From the NCBI GenBank assembly GCA_027492205.1, contig JAOZFN010000008.1:30041-94040 (forward strand): a stretch of DNA of 64,000 nucleotides, read 5' to 3'. This document shows, in pieces, positions 7,900 to 16,411 of the stretch. The position numbers and the translations under genes are program-made. The stretch is from Thermoproteota archaeon (GTDB lineage: Archaea > Korarchaeota > Korarchaeia > Korarchaeales > Korarchaeaceae). Every line of letters begins with the position of its first letter. The first letter of the stretch is position 1. The notes under the pieces were generated by a model. That model worked only from the letters and a program-made list of their open reading frames with translations, was not told the DNA's origin and searched no databases.

Positions 7900-9108
7900 T
7901 CACGCCGGCGGCAGGAGGGTTAGGGCCAGCAGCAGGGACGCGGTCGTGACCGCGTCGGCGAGCGAGCTCTCTATGGGGTTAACGAAGTTGTCGGGATCCA
8001 GGCCCAGCCTGAAGGTCAGGATTGCCACGATGAGCGCTATTGCGGTCACGGCGAGGGTGGACAGGATCCCGCTTACCCCCAGGACTGCTGCAAGCCAGAA
8101 GAAACGGCCTCCTCCGCCGGACGCGGCTGCGACCAGGCCGAAGGCCTGGGAGGCCACGAACCATGCCGTCCAGGCCCCGGTCGCCTCAGGAGACACGTCG
8201 AGGAGAATACTCGCCCCGGCCCTGGCGGTGCCCAGGGCCAGCCGCGTGGTGGCCACCGAACCCACTATCGAACCGAAATCCCCGACCATCGTGAGCAGGG
8301 CGGGGTAGACCAGGTAGATGGACCTGATCTCGCCAATCCTCTGCTCAACCCGAAGCAGGAGGTTCCCGGTCAGGGTAACTATGAGGGACACCCCCAGGAT
8401 GGACATCGACGCCTCCCTGAGGACGCTCCGGAAACCCTCACTCCTCCCCTGTGTAAAGGTGAGGGCGACCGTCGAGGCGACGAACCCGAGGGCGAGCGCC
8501 AGCACGACCATCCTCCCGAGCTGGCCCGCGCGAAAGACCCTCAGCAACCCGACGTACACCGCGCTCACCGTGAAGTCCGCCACGGTGCTCATGCTGGGGT
8601 AGGTGACGTAGTCTGGGTCGAGCCCGAGCTTGAAGAATGCGAAGGAGGCCAGCGAGGTCGTGGGGGCCATTATTAGCTGGGATACTCCCATGGACGCCGT
8701 TATCACGATCAGCAGGTCCGCTAGGATGCGGGAGTCGTACCAGCCCGTCAGCATTAGTGAAGAGCCTAAAGTCAGGGTGAGCGAGCTTGAGGCCAGGAGG
8801 GTGAGGGCGAACGCGGCCGAGATCGTCGCCCAGAATTCCTCCGTGTTCCTTCGAAGTGATGGACTTATCGAGCCGAGGTTGAGGCCGGTGCTCAGCCTAC
8901 CAGACAGGACCCCGTTGACGGCCCCCCTGGCGCTCAGCATCCCGGGGTAGACCGTGACCGCCCAGGGGATGGATCTGACGACCTCGAGGTTGGCCGCCAG
9001 GACGCCTCCGGCCAGGAGGTCGCCCAGACCGAAGCTCATGGCTACGGCCGCCCTGGCGAGCGACTTGACGTAGCGTCGCAGGTTCTCTTGAAGTCGCCTG
9101 AACGTCAA
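7900..9108 (-). CDS. MgtE/SLC41-like divalent cation transporter, duplicated core
   Basis: The 402-residue membrane protein holds two copies of the MgtE integral membrane domain. The ion-path signature appears twice: GLDPDYVTYPSMSTVADF in the first half and GLDPDNFVNPIESSLADA at the end. Each half also begins with a YPG/YPA motif (VTVYPGMLSARGAV and LVYPALLTMVGDFG). Bacterial MgtE has one such domain plus cytosolic N and CBS domains; this protein has neither and resembles eukaryotic SLC41 in having two fused cores. It probably moves Mg2+ or a related cation. The start is a TTG; ATG at 9039 is an alternative. Confidence 0.82.
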   Translation of the reverse strand: MTFRRLQENLRRYVKSLARAAVAMSFGLGDLLAGGVLAANLEVVRSIPWAVTVYPGMLSARGAVNGVLSGRLSTGLNLGSISPSLRRNTEEFWATISAAFALTLLASSSLTLTLGSSLMLTGWYDSRILADLLIVITASMGVSQLIMAPTTSLASFAFFKLGLDPDYVTYPSMSTVADFTVSAVYVGLLRVFRAGQLGRMVVLALALGFVASTVALTFTQGRSEGFRSVLREASMSILGVSLIVTLTGNLLLRVEQRIGEIRSIYLVYPALLTMVGDFGSIVGSVATTRLALGTARAGASILLDVSPEATGAWTAWFVASQAFGLVAAASGGGGRFFWLAAVLGVSGILSTLAVTAIALIVAILTFRLGLDPDNFVNPIESSLADAVTTASLLLALTLLPPA

Positions 9109-9338
9109 CTCCCCATCTTAAAGCACCCCTGGGCATCTCTGTCGCTCAACGAGACCAGGGAAATAAAAATATCGATCTCGGGCCCGTCTCCCCGGGCGTC
9201 GCCGAGTCGACCCGGCGACCGCACGCCGGCGGCGCGATCTCTTTAATCGGGACGCAGGGGGCCTCGGGAGGTCCCCGCGCTAAGGCCCCTCGCGGGTCGT
9301 CGGCCCCTCGAGCGGGCGAAGGGCAACTTCGGGTGGTG

Positions 9339-10733
9339 ATGGTCGCCTTGGAGCTGACAGAACAGATCCCGGCGCAGATCAGGCACCTGGCCAGGGGGGT
9401 GAGGGGGCAGGGAGGGCTAATCCTCGTGGCGCTGGGCAACTCTTCGGCAGTCCTGCTGGGGGCGCTGACGTGGCTCCTGCTCGCGAGGCTCCTGACGGTC
9501 GCCGACTATGGGAGAGTCAACTACCTGGCCTCTATCGCCATTTTGGCCTCTGGAGTCGCTTCCCTGGGAATGCCGGCCACCCTGCAGGCATACCTGCCAA
9601 GGGGGGACGAGCACATCTCTTCGGGAGCTGCGCTAACCGCCCTGTCCCTTGGGCTGGCCCTGGGGATCCCCCTTGCGGCCCTTCACCCCACCCTGCCGCT
9701 GATCACGGTGGGTTACGCCCTCTACACGGTAGCCACGAGCGAGAGGCTCGGGAGGAGGGACTACGGTGGGTACGCCCTCCTGCAGGTCCTGAGCAGGCTC
9801 GGGCTCCTGGCCTGGGTCCTCGCGGCCGTCCCGTCGCTCGGCGCGGATGGGGCGCTCCTGGGCTTCGCCCTAGTCAACCTCGCCTCCGCCTCCTGGATCC
9901 TCAGGGGGGTCGCCAGGCCCCGGGAGGGGCTCGCCTCGGTGAGGTCCCACATAAGGTTCTCGCTCGCGGCCCTGGCCATGGCCATGACGTCCTCGGCCGC
10001 CCTGAGGCTGGACAAGGTGCTGATCGGTTCCCTCTACGGGGAGGAGACCCTTGGGTACTACCAGCTCGCCTTCCAGTTCTACGCCGCTATTGCCGTCATT
10101 CCGGCCAGTCTGAGGAGCTACCTCCTCCCAGAGAGGTCTTCAGGCCGGGGAACCCGGAGGGCGGAGCTGATCGGGATTGCCCTCTCGGCGCTCGCGGCCT
10201 GCCTCGGGGCTCTCCTCTCGCCGCTGGTGATAAGGTCTCTCTTCCCCGACTTCTATCCCGAGAGCGCCGCGGCCGCCAGGATCGCCTCCCTCGCGGCCGT
10301 TCCGGGGGCCGCCTTCAGCGTCTGGTCGGCCGGGAAGCTGAGTCAGGAGAGGCCCACCCTGGTCCTGGCGGCCAACCTCCTCTCAATTTCCACCCTCGCG
10401 GCCTCCATAGCGGTCCTGGGAAGGTTGGCCGGGATCCCCGGTCTCGCCGCCTCCCTCCTGGTCTACAGATCCTCCGCCGCGGCCGCCGCGGGCGCGCTCG
10501 ACAGGCTCGAGTCGCGCGGGGCCCTGCTCCCGCGTGGCCAGCGCGGGAGGGGGATGTCTGACCGGGCCGCCTCAGCGGCCGGGGGGAAGTTGGCGGAGGC
10601 CGATGCTGGCCGGCAGAAACCGTCGCGCCGTCCGGGGGGGCCAACCCGGTCCCCCTCGGCGGTCCAGGTATGGGTTGCCGGGGGTGGCCCCCCACCCGGC
10701 ACTCCCCACAAGGGGCCCACCTCGGTCTCCTAG
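9339..10733 (+). CDS. Wzx/MATE-like oligosaccharide flippase
   Basis: This is a multi-helix membrane protein of the polysaccharide transport family. Its start, GLILVALGNSSAVLLGALTW followed by LLARLLTVADYGRVNYLA, is the standard Wzx opening (LAR-L-ADYG). A second hallmark is LRLDKVLIGSLYGEETLGYYQLAFQ. Such proteins flip lipid-linked glycans from the cytosolic to the outer face. About 12 helices end near residue 390; the last 75 residues are Gly/Pro/Arg-rich and may be disordered. It opens the surface-glycan locus, directly upstream of the secreted surface protein. GTG at 9333 is an alternative start. Confidence 0.85.
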   Translation: MVALELTEQIPAQIRHLARGVRGQGGLILVALGNSSAVLLGALTWLLLARLLTVADYGRVNYLASIAILASGVASLGMPATLQAYLPRGDEHISSGAALTALSLGLALGIPLAALHPTLPLITVGYALYTVATSERLGRRDYGGYALLQVLSRLGLLAWVLAAVPSLGADGALLGFALVNLASASWILRGVARPREGLASVRSHIRFSLAALAMAMTSSAALRLDKVLIGSLYGEETLGYYQLAFQFYAAIAVIPASLRSYLLPERSSGRGTRRAELIGIALSALAACLGALLSPLVIRSLFPDFYPESAAAARIASLAAVPGAAFSVWSAGKLSQERPTLVLAANLLSISTLAASIAVLGRLAGIPGLAASLLVYRSSAAAAAGALDRLESRGALLPRGQRGRGMSDRAASAAGGKLAEADAGRQKPSRRPGGPTRSPSAVQVWVAGGGPPPGTPHKGPTSVS

Positions 10734-10745
10734 AGGGCCGGAGAA

Positions 10746-10768
10746 CGTTTCAAAATGTTTCTGAAACG
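10746..10768. promoter_or_regulatory. 7-bp inverted repeat upstream of the surface-protein promoter
   Basis: CGTTTCA (10746-10752) and TGAAACG (10762-10768) form a perfect inverted repeat with a 9-nt spacer, about 16 nt before the TATA box. It could bind an activator of the surface-protein gene, or form a hairpin ending the flippase transcript. The symmetry is certain; the function is not. Confidence 0.45.
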
Positions 10769-10783
10769 GTACTCCACAAAAGA

Positions 10784-10792
10784 CTTTTAATC
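10784..10792 (+). promoter_or_regulatory. TATA box of the surface-protein gene
   Basis: CTTTTAATC is a good TATA box. Initiation about 26 nt downstream (near 10814) would give a leader of roughly 50 nt, unlike the leaderless genes elsewhere in the window. Confidence 0.55.
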
Positions 10793-10816
10793 AGCCCGCC
10801 TCGGTGGGTCCCACAG

Positions 10817-10858
10817 CTGGCTACCGCCGCCCGACGGGGCGGCGTAGCCAGGAGGTGA
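10817..10858 (+). promoter_or_regulatory. 5' UTR hairpin abutting a Shine-Dalgarno site
   Basis: TGGCTAC-CGCCGCC (10818-10831) pairs with GGCGGCGTAGCCA (10838-10850). The stem has 13 base pairs with one bulged C and a six-base loop, extended by a C-G pair at 10817/10851. A full Shine-Dalgarno sequence GGAGGTGA (10851-10858) follows directly, five bases before the ATG. The hairpin would occupy almost the whole 5' end of the predicted transcript. Confidence 0.6.
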
Positions 10859-10863
10859 AAGAG

Positions 10864-13398
10864 ATGAAGAGATACGCGATATTTGCTGGGGTGCTGCTGG
10901 CCGTCCTGGCCCTCACCATGGTGCCGGGCGGCGTCTACGCGGTTCCCCCCGCGCCCGCAGAGCCCTCCACCGTCTGGAGCGATCCAGCAGATTGGTACAT
11001 GACCGTCCAGGGCCTGCTCGACAGCGACTTCTACGCCCTTTACCCCTTCGAGCACGACAAGAGCCTGAAAATCGGGTTCAGCAAGTACGGCGAGATGATA
11101 AACGGCGTTGAGAACGTTGGCCTCGAGTACTGGACCGTCGACCCCTTCGCCCCGCCGGCGGGCAGCGACCTCGGCAGCGTCCCCAAGAACCTCTGGCTCC
11201 AGGGCTGGCTCATCAACATAACCTACACCCACGTGACGTTCGGAAGCAGGAACGTCTGGGCCATGGCCCAGTTCTCCGACGCCGACTCCTGGGGAGGCCC
11301 CTGGATCAGGGTCGACTTCCCCGGCGACAACGACTCGACCTACGGCCCTGAGGACCCGAGGGATCCCGGCTACATCCAGGACGAGACCCCGTACATGGCC
11401 TCCGGCCTGGTCCACGGCGGCAGGAAGACCAACGGCACCGCCATAACCTACCCGATCAAGGTGCTCTACGCCGGCCCCAGGAAGTTCATAGCGGTCCTGA
11501 CCACCGACCTCTACGACCACATCGGCTACCAGACCGGCGACACCTCCAGCGACGTGCCCCTCGTGAGGATAGTCTTCACCATAATCTTCAACAAGGTCAA
11601 GAAGCAGGTCATAATACTGAAGGACATAAAGAGCATCATACCCGACAAGACGATGATCGGCCAGATGTTCGTCCAGTTCAGCAACAGGGGAGAGGTCGAC
11701 CTGGGCAACGAGGACGTCGGCTACAAGGCCTACGCCCACTTCTACACGGCTGGAACCTGCGGAGCTGAGGACGCCTCGAGTGAAGGTCAGACCACGGTTT
11801 ACGGGACCTCCTGGGAGCTCGGGCAGACGGCCTCCCCCAGCTCGGCCACGTGCTACGGGCCCGAGCCCAACAGCGAGCCGGACACCTTCGACGTGGCCCA
11901 GGTGATCAACCCGAACGTCCAGCCATCCGGAGTGGTTTGGTACGCCGCCTTCTGGCCCAGCCTCTCGGACTGGACCATCGACGGCTGGCCGATGTACTGG
12001 CGCTCCATCGACGCAGGCGACAAGCACTACATCGACCTGGCGACCGCCACGCCGCCCGAGCCGGAGATACCCTACTACATAGGCGAGTGGGACTTCTACC
12101 TCGACGACGTCACGGGCAACAAGGTCCAGTTCAGGGGAGTCACGGTCTACGGGGTCGTGGACAAGCACGACGCCGACGACGCCAACATGGGGGCCGGCCA
12201 CTTGAACGTCATAGACAGGGAGGCCATCAAGTACCTCCTCCAGGAGGTCTTCAACCCGTGGGACCTCAGGAAGGCCCTGAAGAACCCGAGCGACGACGAC
12301 TCGACCAAGCTCAGCAGGTGGGTCGAGTTCTTCACCATCGACGACGTGAAGAACGGTGAGAACATAACGCTGTCCGGGGCGCCGGAGTATGGAGACTGGT
12401 ACGCCTACTCGGACTTCCCGGAGAGGCTCGTGCTGATATGCGACGGCTCGGCGACCCTGCTCGAGCGCGACTCTAACTACACCGTCTATCCAGGGTACGA
12501 GAACATAACGCTACGCTCACCCGTGGTCTCGGCGATGGCCGATGGATGCATCCTCAAGGTGCTCTACTCGACCAAGGAGAACTACGACGGCGACACCTAC
12601 TCCGAGGGCAGGTACGAGTGGATAGTGGTCGGCAGGGAGACCAAGGACGGCAAGCTCGTGCCCTCAGCCGCCACGCTCAGCGCCGCCATAGTGAGCGCCG
12701 CCGTGAAGAACAAGGGCTTCGAGACCTGGTACATGGGCATGGACATCCCGTTCCAGAGACTGCCATACGTCATGTCCAACTTCGGCTCCCCGTACACGGA
12801 CAAGGAGGACTTCTACTTCTACGGCGACCAGGGAGGAAGGCCCGCCCTCAAGGACCACTGGTGCAACCCGTTCGCCCACCCGATCCCCGTGGCCAGCGCC
12901 AACCTCATAGCCATAGGAGGTCCGCTCGCAAACGTCCTGACGGAGTACGTCAACGAGTTCGTGCCGGCCATCTACCTCAGCGGCCAGATAGCCAACGGGC
13001 TCAACGGCCACGTCGACCCCGACCTTGAGGGCAAGGTCCTGGCCAGCACCTGCTGGAGCAGGAACGCCTACAAGAACGAGGGCGACGTCCACTACGCCGT
13101 GATCGCCACCTACAAGGACCTCAACGGCACCGTGATCCTGGAGATCTGGGGCTTCAAGGCCGAGGACACCTACTGGGCCGCAGACTGGTTCCACGACTTC
13201 TGGCTACTCCCAGACTACAAAGAGTATAGCCTGCAGAACATCAAGAGCGGCATAACGGCCATAATACTGGAGCTCGACTACAGCGAGTACTCGACCAACC
13301 ACTACCCGGACACCAGGATAGTCGAGTGGCTCGGCACCATCAGCGAGACCACCTGGCCTGCTGCTGAGATTCAGCAGCCGCCGCACCCCGACCCGTGA
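10864..13398 (+). CDS. Secreted surface (S-layer-like) protein
   Basis: The ATG at 10864 gives 844 residues with a clear signal peptide (MKRYAIFAGVLLAVLALTMV, cleaved after about GVYA). No further membrane helix or C-terminal anchor is visible. The chain is rich in Asp, Tyr, Trp and Gly and carries seven N-glycosylation sequons (for example in WLINITYTH, DNDSTYG, TNGTAIT, ENITLSG, SNYTVYP). I recognise no catalytic domain. A strong SD site, a leader hairpin, a clear terminator and a uniform C-ending codon pattern point to high expression. Together with flanking flippase, glycosyltransferase and GT-C-like genes, an S-layer or other major surface glycoprotein is the best guess. Confidence 0.65.
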   Translation: MKRYAIFAGVLLAVLALTMVPGGVYAVPPAPAEPSTVWSDPADWYMTVQGLLDSDFYALYPFEHDKSLKIGFSKYGEMINGVENVGLEYWTVDPFAPPAGSDLGSVPKNLWLQGWLINITYTHVTFGSRNVWAMAQFSDADSWGGPWIRVDFPGDNDSTYGPEDPRDPGYIQDETPYMASGLVHGGRKTNGTAITYPIKVLYAGPRKFIAVLTTDLYDHIGYQTGDTSSDVPLVRIVFTIIFNKVKKQVIILKDIKSIIPDKTMIGQMFVQFSNRGEVDLGNEDVGYKAYAHFYTAGTCGAEDASSEGQTTVYGTSWELGQTASPSSATCYGPEPNSEPDTFDVAQVINPNVQPSGVVWYAAFWPSLSDWTIDGWPMYWRSIDAGDKHYIDLATATPPEPEIPYYIGEWDFYLDDVTGNKVQFRGVTVYGVVDKHDADDANMGAGHLNVIDREAIKYLLQEVFNPWDLRKALKNPSDDDSTKLSRWVEFFTIDDVKNGENITLSGAPEYGDWYAYSDFPERLVLICDGSATLLERDSNYTVYPGYENITLRSPVVSAMADGCILKVLYSTKENYDGDTYSEGRYEWIVVGRETKDGKLVPSAATLSAAIVSAAVKNKGFETWYMGMDIPFQRLPYVMSNFGSPYTDKEDFYFYGDQGGRPALKDHWCNPFAHPIPVASANLIAIGGPLANVLTEYVNEFVPAIYLSGQIANGLNGHVDPDLEGKVLASTCWSRNAYKNEGDVHYAVIATYKDLNGTVILEIWGFKAEDTYWAADWFHDFWLLPDYKEYSLQNIKSGITAIILELDYSEYSTNHYPDTRIVEWLGTISETTWPAAEIQQPPHPDP

Positions 13399-13406
13399 GG
13401 TATCAC

Positions 13407-13440
13407 AGGGGAACTCTCCCCTCCCTTCTTTTCCCTTTTC
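13407..13440 (+). terminator. Hairpin plus pyrimidine-rich terminator
   Basis: Nine bases after the stop codon, AGGGGA (13407-13412) pairs with TCCCCT (13417-13422) around a four-base loop, followed by a C/T tract with several T runs. This fits intrinsic archaeal termination of the surface-protein mRNA. Confidence 0.6.
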
Positions 13441-13581
13441 TCTCTCCACTCACCTTTTTTGACCTGGATGCCGGGCCGGCCTGGGCCAGCCGAGAGGGCC
13501 CATCCCCACGGCTCGACCCCAGCTCAATGCGCTGCGCGCCGGCGCGCTCCCACGCAGGCGCATCCGGTGGGCGGAATCCCT

Positions 13582-14763
13582 TCACAGTCCCCTCGCGCCG
13601 AGGATCGGGGCGCCCTGCGAGGACCCGACCACCTCGAGGTACACGGACAGCACCATCCCCGCGATCCTGGACCAGTCGAACTGCCAGGGCGGATCGGCGG
13701 TCACCCCACTGTCCAAGAGTCCGAGGGCCTCCCTGATGGCGGCCGATATCGAGCCGGGCTCGACCGAGTCGATCCTCGCCCAGAGGGGGTACCCCCTCAG
13801 GGCGTCTATGGCCCCGCCCACTGGCGTGGCCGCTATGGCCAGCCCGGCGGCCATGGCCTCCACCAGGGCGAGGCCGAGCCCCTCGGCCCTCGCCGGGTTC
13901 ACGAAAACGTCGGCGGCCGCGAACAGCTCGTGGACCCTGTCCGCGGGGACCCAGGGGAGGACGACGCCCGCCCCCCCGCCCTCGACTATCCTCCTGACCT
14001 CCCCCCTCAGGTACCCGTCCCCCGCGATCACGAAGAAGATATCGTCCTTCTCCCTCCTGAGCCTCGCGGCGGCCAGGGCCAGCTCGAGCGAGCCCTTGAC
14101 GTCGACCAGTCTACCGGCGTAGAGGACTATCTTCGCCTCCTGCGGGAGGCCGAGCCTCTCCCTGATCTCCGCCCTCCTCCTTCGGGCCTCTTGGAACTTT
14201 GTGACGTCGACGCCGCCCGGTATGACCCTGACGCTCCCCGCGCCGTACCTCCTCACGTAGTCGGCCACGTGCCCCGATATTGCGATCACGGCGTCGACCC
14301 TCCCCAGCAGCCACCTGAGGACCGTCCTGTTGAAGGCCTCCTCCAGGAGGCTCGCCCCGCCCCCCGGGTGGAGGGCGTACGTCCCGTGGACGGTTAGTAC
14401 CGTGGGGTAGTCCCCCAGGAGCAGGGCGGAGATCCAGGTGGTGGGGAAGTGGTGGCCGTGGACGTGCACCACGTCGGGGTCGAAGGACCTGACGGCGCCC
14501 ACCAGCCTGTCCGGCCTGACGGGGATTCGGAGGCTCCTCAGGGTCTTTAAGACCAGTCCGGGTGGGGAGACGCAGCGGACCCCCGAGAATGGCGGGCCCT
14601 CGGATAGGAGGCCCTCGCTCCGTTGGCCACAACAGCCCACCACTAGCACGTTGCAGTTCCTCGACAGGGCGCGGGAGAGCCCCCAGACGTGTCTTGCAAT
14701 CCCTCCCCAATCCGGCGGGTAGAAAGGGGTCACCTGGACGACCCTCAACTCAATCCCCCTCAC
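13582..14763 (-). CDS. GT4-family glycosyltransferase
   Basis: The 393-residue product has the GT-B fold signatures of family GT4. These include an N-terminal FYPPDWGGIARHVWGLSRAL acceptor-side loop, the donor-side VLYAGRLVDVKGSLELALAA, and the EX7E motif in EGLGLALVEAMAAGLAI followed by TPVGGAID. Such enzymes transfer a sugar from a nucleotide-sugar with retention. It lies between the surface-protein gene and a phosphodiesterase-like gene, and probably acts in assembly of a lipid-linked or protein-linked glycan. Sugar specificity cannot be read from sequence. Confidence 0.88.
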   Translation of the reverse strand: MRGIELRVVQVTPFYPPDWGGIARHVWGLSRALSRNCNVLVVGCCGQRSEGLLSEGPPFSGVRCVSPPGLVLKTLRSLRIPVRPDRLVGAVRSFDPDVVHVHGHHFPTTWISALLLGDYPTVLTVHGTYALHPGGGASLLEEAFNRTVLRWLLGRVDAVIAISGHVADYVRRYGAGSVRVIPGGVDVTKFQEARRRRAEIRERLGLPQEAKIVLYAGRLVDVKGSLELALAAARLRREKDDIFFVIAGDGYLRGEVRRIVEGGGAGVVLPWVPADRVHELFAAADVFVNPARAEGLGLALVEAMAAGLAIAATPVGGAIDALRGYPLWARIDSVEPGSISAAIREALGLLDSGVTADPPWQFDWSRIAGMVLSVYLEVVGSSQGAPILGARGL

Positions 14764-14788
14764 CCACGACAGATGGCCGCCTAATCAA

Positions 14789-16267
14789 TTATCTCAACCC
14801 CAGCCTGGCCTTAATCAACCCCAACAGGAGGGACCTCCTCTCCAGCTTGTCCGGAAGAGATGCCCTCCCGCTCCCCTGAGCGTATAGGTCTCTCCCCTCC
14901 ATGTATGCCGGGGGGGCCAGCCCCAGCATGCCGAGCGCGGTTGGCGTTACGTCCTCGACCCGGGCGTCCCCGTCAACCTCTAGCCTTTCGGAAGCTATCA
15001 AGACACCATAGAGCTCATGACTCCCCCCACAGACCAGGGGACTGGTCAACTTTCCATCGAGAGTCAGTCCCGGTCGAATCACGAAGTCCGGCTCGATCTC
15101 GATGACGAGGTCAGGTCCCAGCCCGACGCGAGGACCTGAGTATAGGTCTCTCGGATCGTGGATGTCCCTAACTATCTTAAGGCCCTCCCTCTCCCCCTCG
15201 GCCTCAAGGGCCCTGGCGATCTTGAGGGCCTCGCCGCTCATGGGGCTCCAGGGACCCCTCCCCGAGATCGCCACAAACCTGCCGCCTATCCCCATCGTCA
15301 CTCCATCTCTCCCCTGAGAGCCGAATTCCTCCCTGAAGTGCATCGAGACCCCGAGCCGGGAGGCGGCCCTGAGCAGCTTGGGCAGGGCGGCCCTCGCCAG
15401 GCTGCTCGAATCGAACAGGTATCTGCCCAGCCCCGCCAGCCAGGATCCCAGGCCCCCCCTGATTCCAGAGTACAGGCCCGAGTGAATCATCCAGTTGAGC
15501 AGGAGAAGGGACCGCCGCGAGCCGTAGAACCCGTGATCTGACACCACCAGGAGGTGCTCGTACTCTACCCACTCCAGGGCCTCCTCGATCATGGACTCCA
15601 CGGCCTCGTAAGTCATCATCACGTGTGGGCCAGGTTCTCCTGCCATCCAGAAAAGATGGGACGCCCTGTCCGACACGGTGAATACCAGCGCGGCCAAGTC
15701 CCAGCTCCTTCCATCCAGCGCCCTCCTGAAGACCTCAAGCTTCTGCTTCTCAAGGTTTACGGCCTCCTCGATTGCCCTCTCTGGTCTATCTCCGTGAAGC
15801 ACGAAGGGATCGCCCGGGAGGTCGGGTACGTAGCCCCTTGGGATGATCTTATCCTCCCCCGGTGGGAAGACTATCCCACTCGAGGTCGGCGCTGGGAGGC
15901 CTGACACCAACCTCCCTAGCAGCGGCGTCGGCGGCCACGTCATGGGGACGTTCACTACTACGCTCTTCATGCCCAAGTACGAGAGGATCTCCCAGAGCGT
16001 GGGGACCCTGAGGCTCAGGCTCGAGACCAGCCCCCCCTTGCGGTCGGAGAACTGATACACCCCGTGTCTCCCGGGCCCGGTCCCCGTGAAGATGCTGGAC
16101 CATGCCGACGCGCTGTTTGGGGGTATCGTGGATCTGAGCCTAGCCAGGGTGCCAGACCTGGACGCCTCACCCAGCGGCCCATCCGACCTGGAAAGGTAAC
16201 GCCTAGCGGCCTCGTATTCCATTCCATCTATCCCGACGACTAGGAGCCTAACGTTGGACTTCCCCAT
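14789..16267 (-). CDS. Alkaline-phosphatase-superfamily phosphodiesterase/transferase
   Basis: Residues near the start (LLVVGIDGMEYE) hold the first metal-binding aspartate of the type I phosphodiesterase/nucleotide pyrophosphatase family. The nucleophile loop reads IPPNSASAWSSIFTGTGPGR and then HGVYQF, with Ser where paralogs here have Thr. A second site is SDRASHLFW and a third LLVVSDHGFYGS. The 492-residue protein has no signal peptide. Substrates in this superfamily range from nucleotides to lipid-linked phospho-sugars; the locus suggests a glycan-lipid or phosphoglycan substrate. The ATG at 16267 lies 28 nt after a CTTAAATTG TATA box. Confidence 0.8.
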   Translation of the reverse strand: MGKSNVRLLVVGIDGMEYEAARRYLSRSDGPLGEASRSGTLARLRSTIPPNSASAWSSIFTGTGPGRHGVYQFSDRKGGLVSSLSLRVPTLWEILSYLGMKSVVVNVPMTWPPTPLLGRLVSGLPAPTSSGIVFPPGEDKIIPRGYVPDLPGDPFVLHGDRPERAIEEAVNLEKQKLEVFRRALDGRSWDLAALVFTVSDRASHLFWMAGEPGPHVMMTYEAVESMIEEALEWVEYEHLLVVSDHGFYGSRRSLLLLNWMIHSGLYSGIRGGLGSWLAGLGRYLFDSSSLARAALPKLLRAASRLGVSMHFREEFGSQGRDGVTMGIGGRFVAISGRGPWSPMSGEALKIARALEAEGEREGLKIVRDIHDPRDLYSGPRVGLGPDLVIEIEPDFVIRPGLTLDGKLTSPLVCGGSHELYGVLIASERLEVDGDARVEDVTPTALGMLGLAPPAYMEGRDLYAQGSGRASLPDKLERRSLLLGLIKARLGLR

Positions 16268-16290
16268 AGCGAGGAGCTCCCACCCACTCA

Positions 16291-16300
16291 CAATTTAAGC
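16291..16300 (-). promoter_or_regulatory. TATA box for the minus-strand phosphatase-like gene
   Basis: Read on the minus strand the box is GCTTAAATTG, centred 28 nt before the ATG at 16267. The divergent neighbour has its own box about 70 bp away (GTTTATCT, 16365-16372). Confidence 0.5.
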
Positions 16301-16411
16301 TGCCTCGCCCCTCTGCGCCTCGAGCACGCTCAGCGGGACGGTCAGACGTGCAACGGACGGGAAAGTTTATCTGGCCTCCGTCAGAAGGCCCACCGAGGAG
16401 TCTTGAAGGGA

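Noticed and set aside
10750..12201. 483-codon open frame antisense to the surface-protein gene
   Set aside because: It mirrors the codon pattern of the real gene, is rich in Val/Gly/Asp from reversed codons and has no family motif.
13459..14397. 312-codon frame antisense to the GT4 gene
   Set aside because: Shadow of a GC-rich gene; Pro/Arg/Gly-heavy with no motif.
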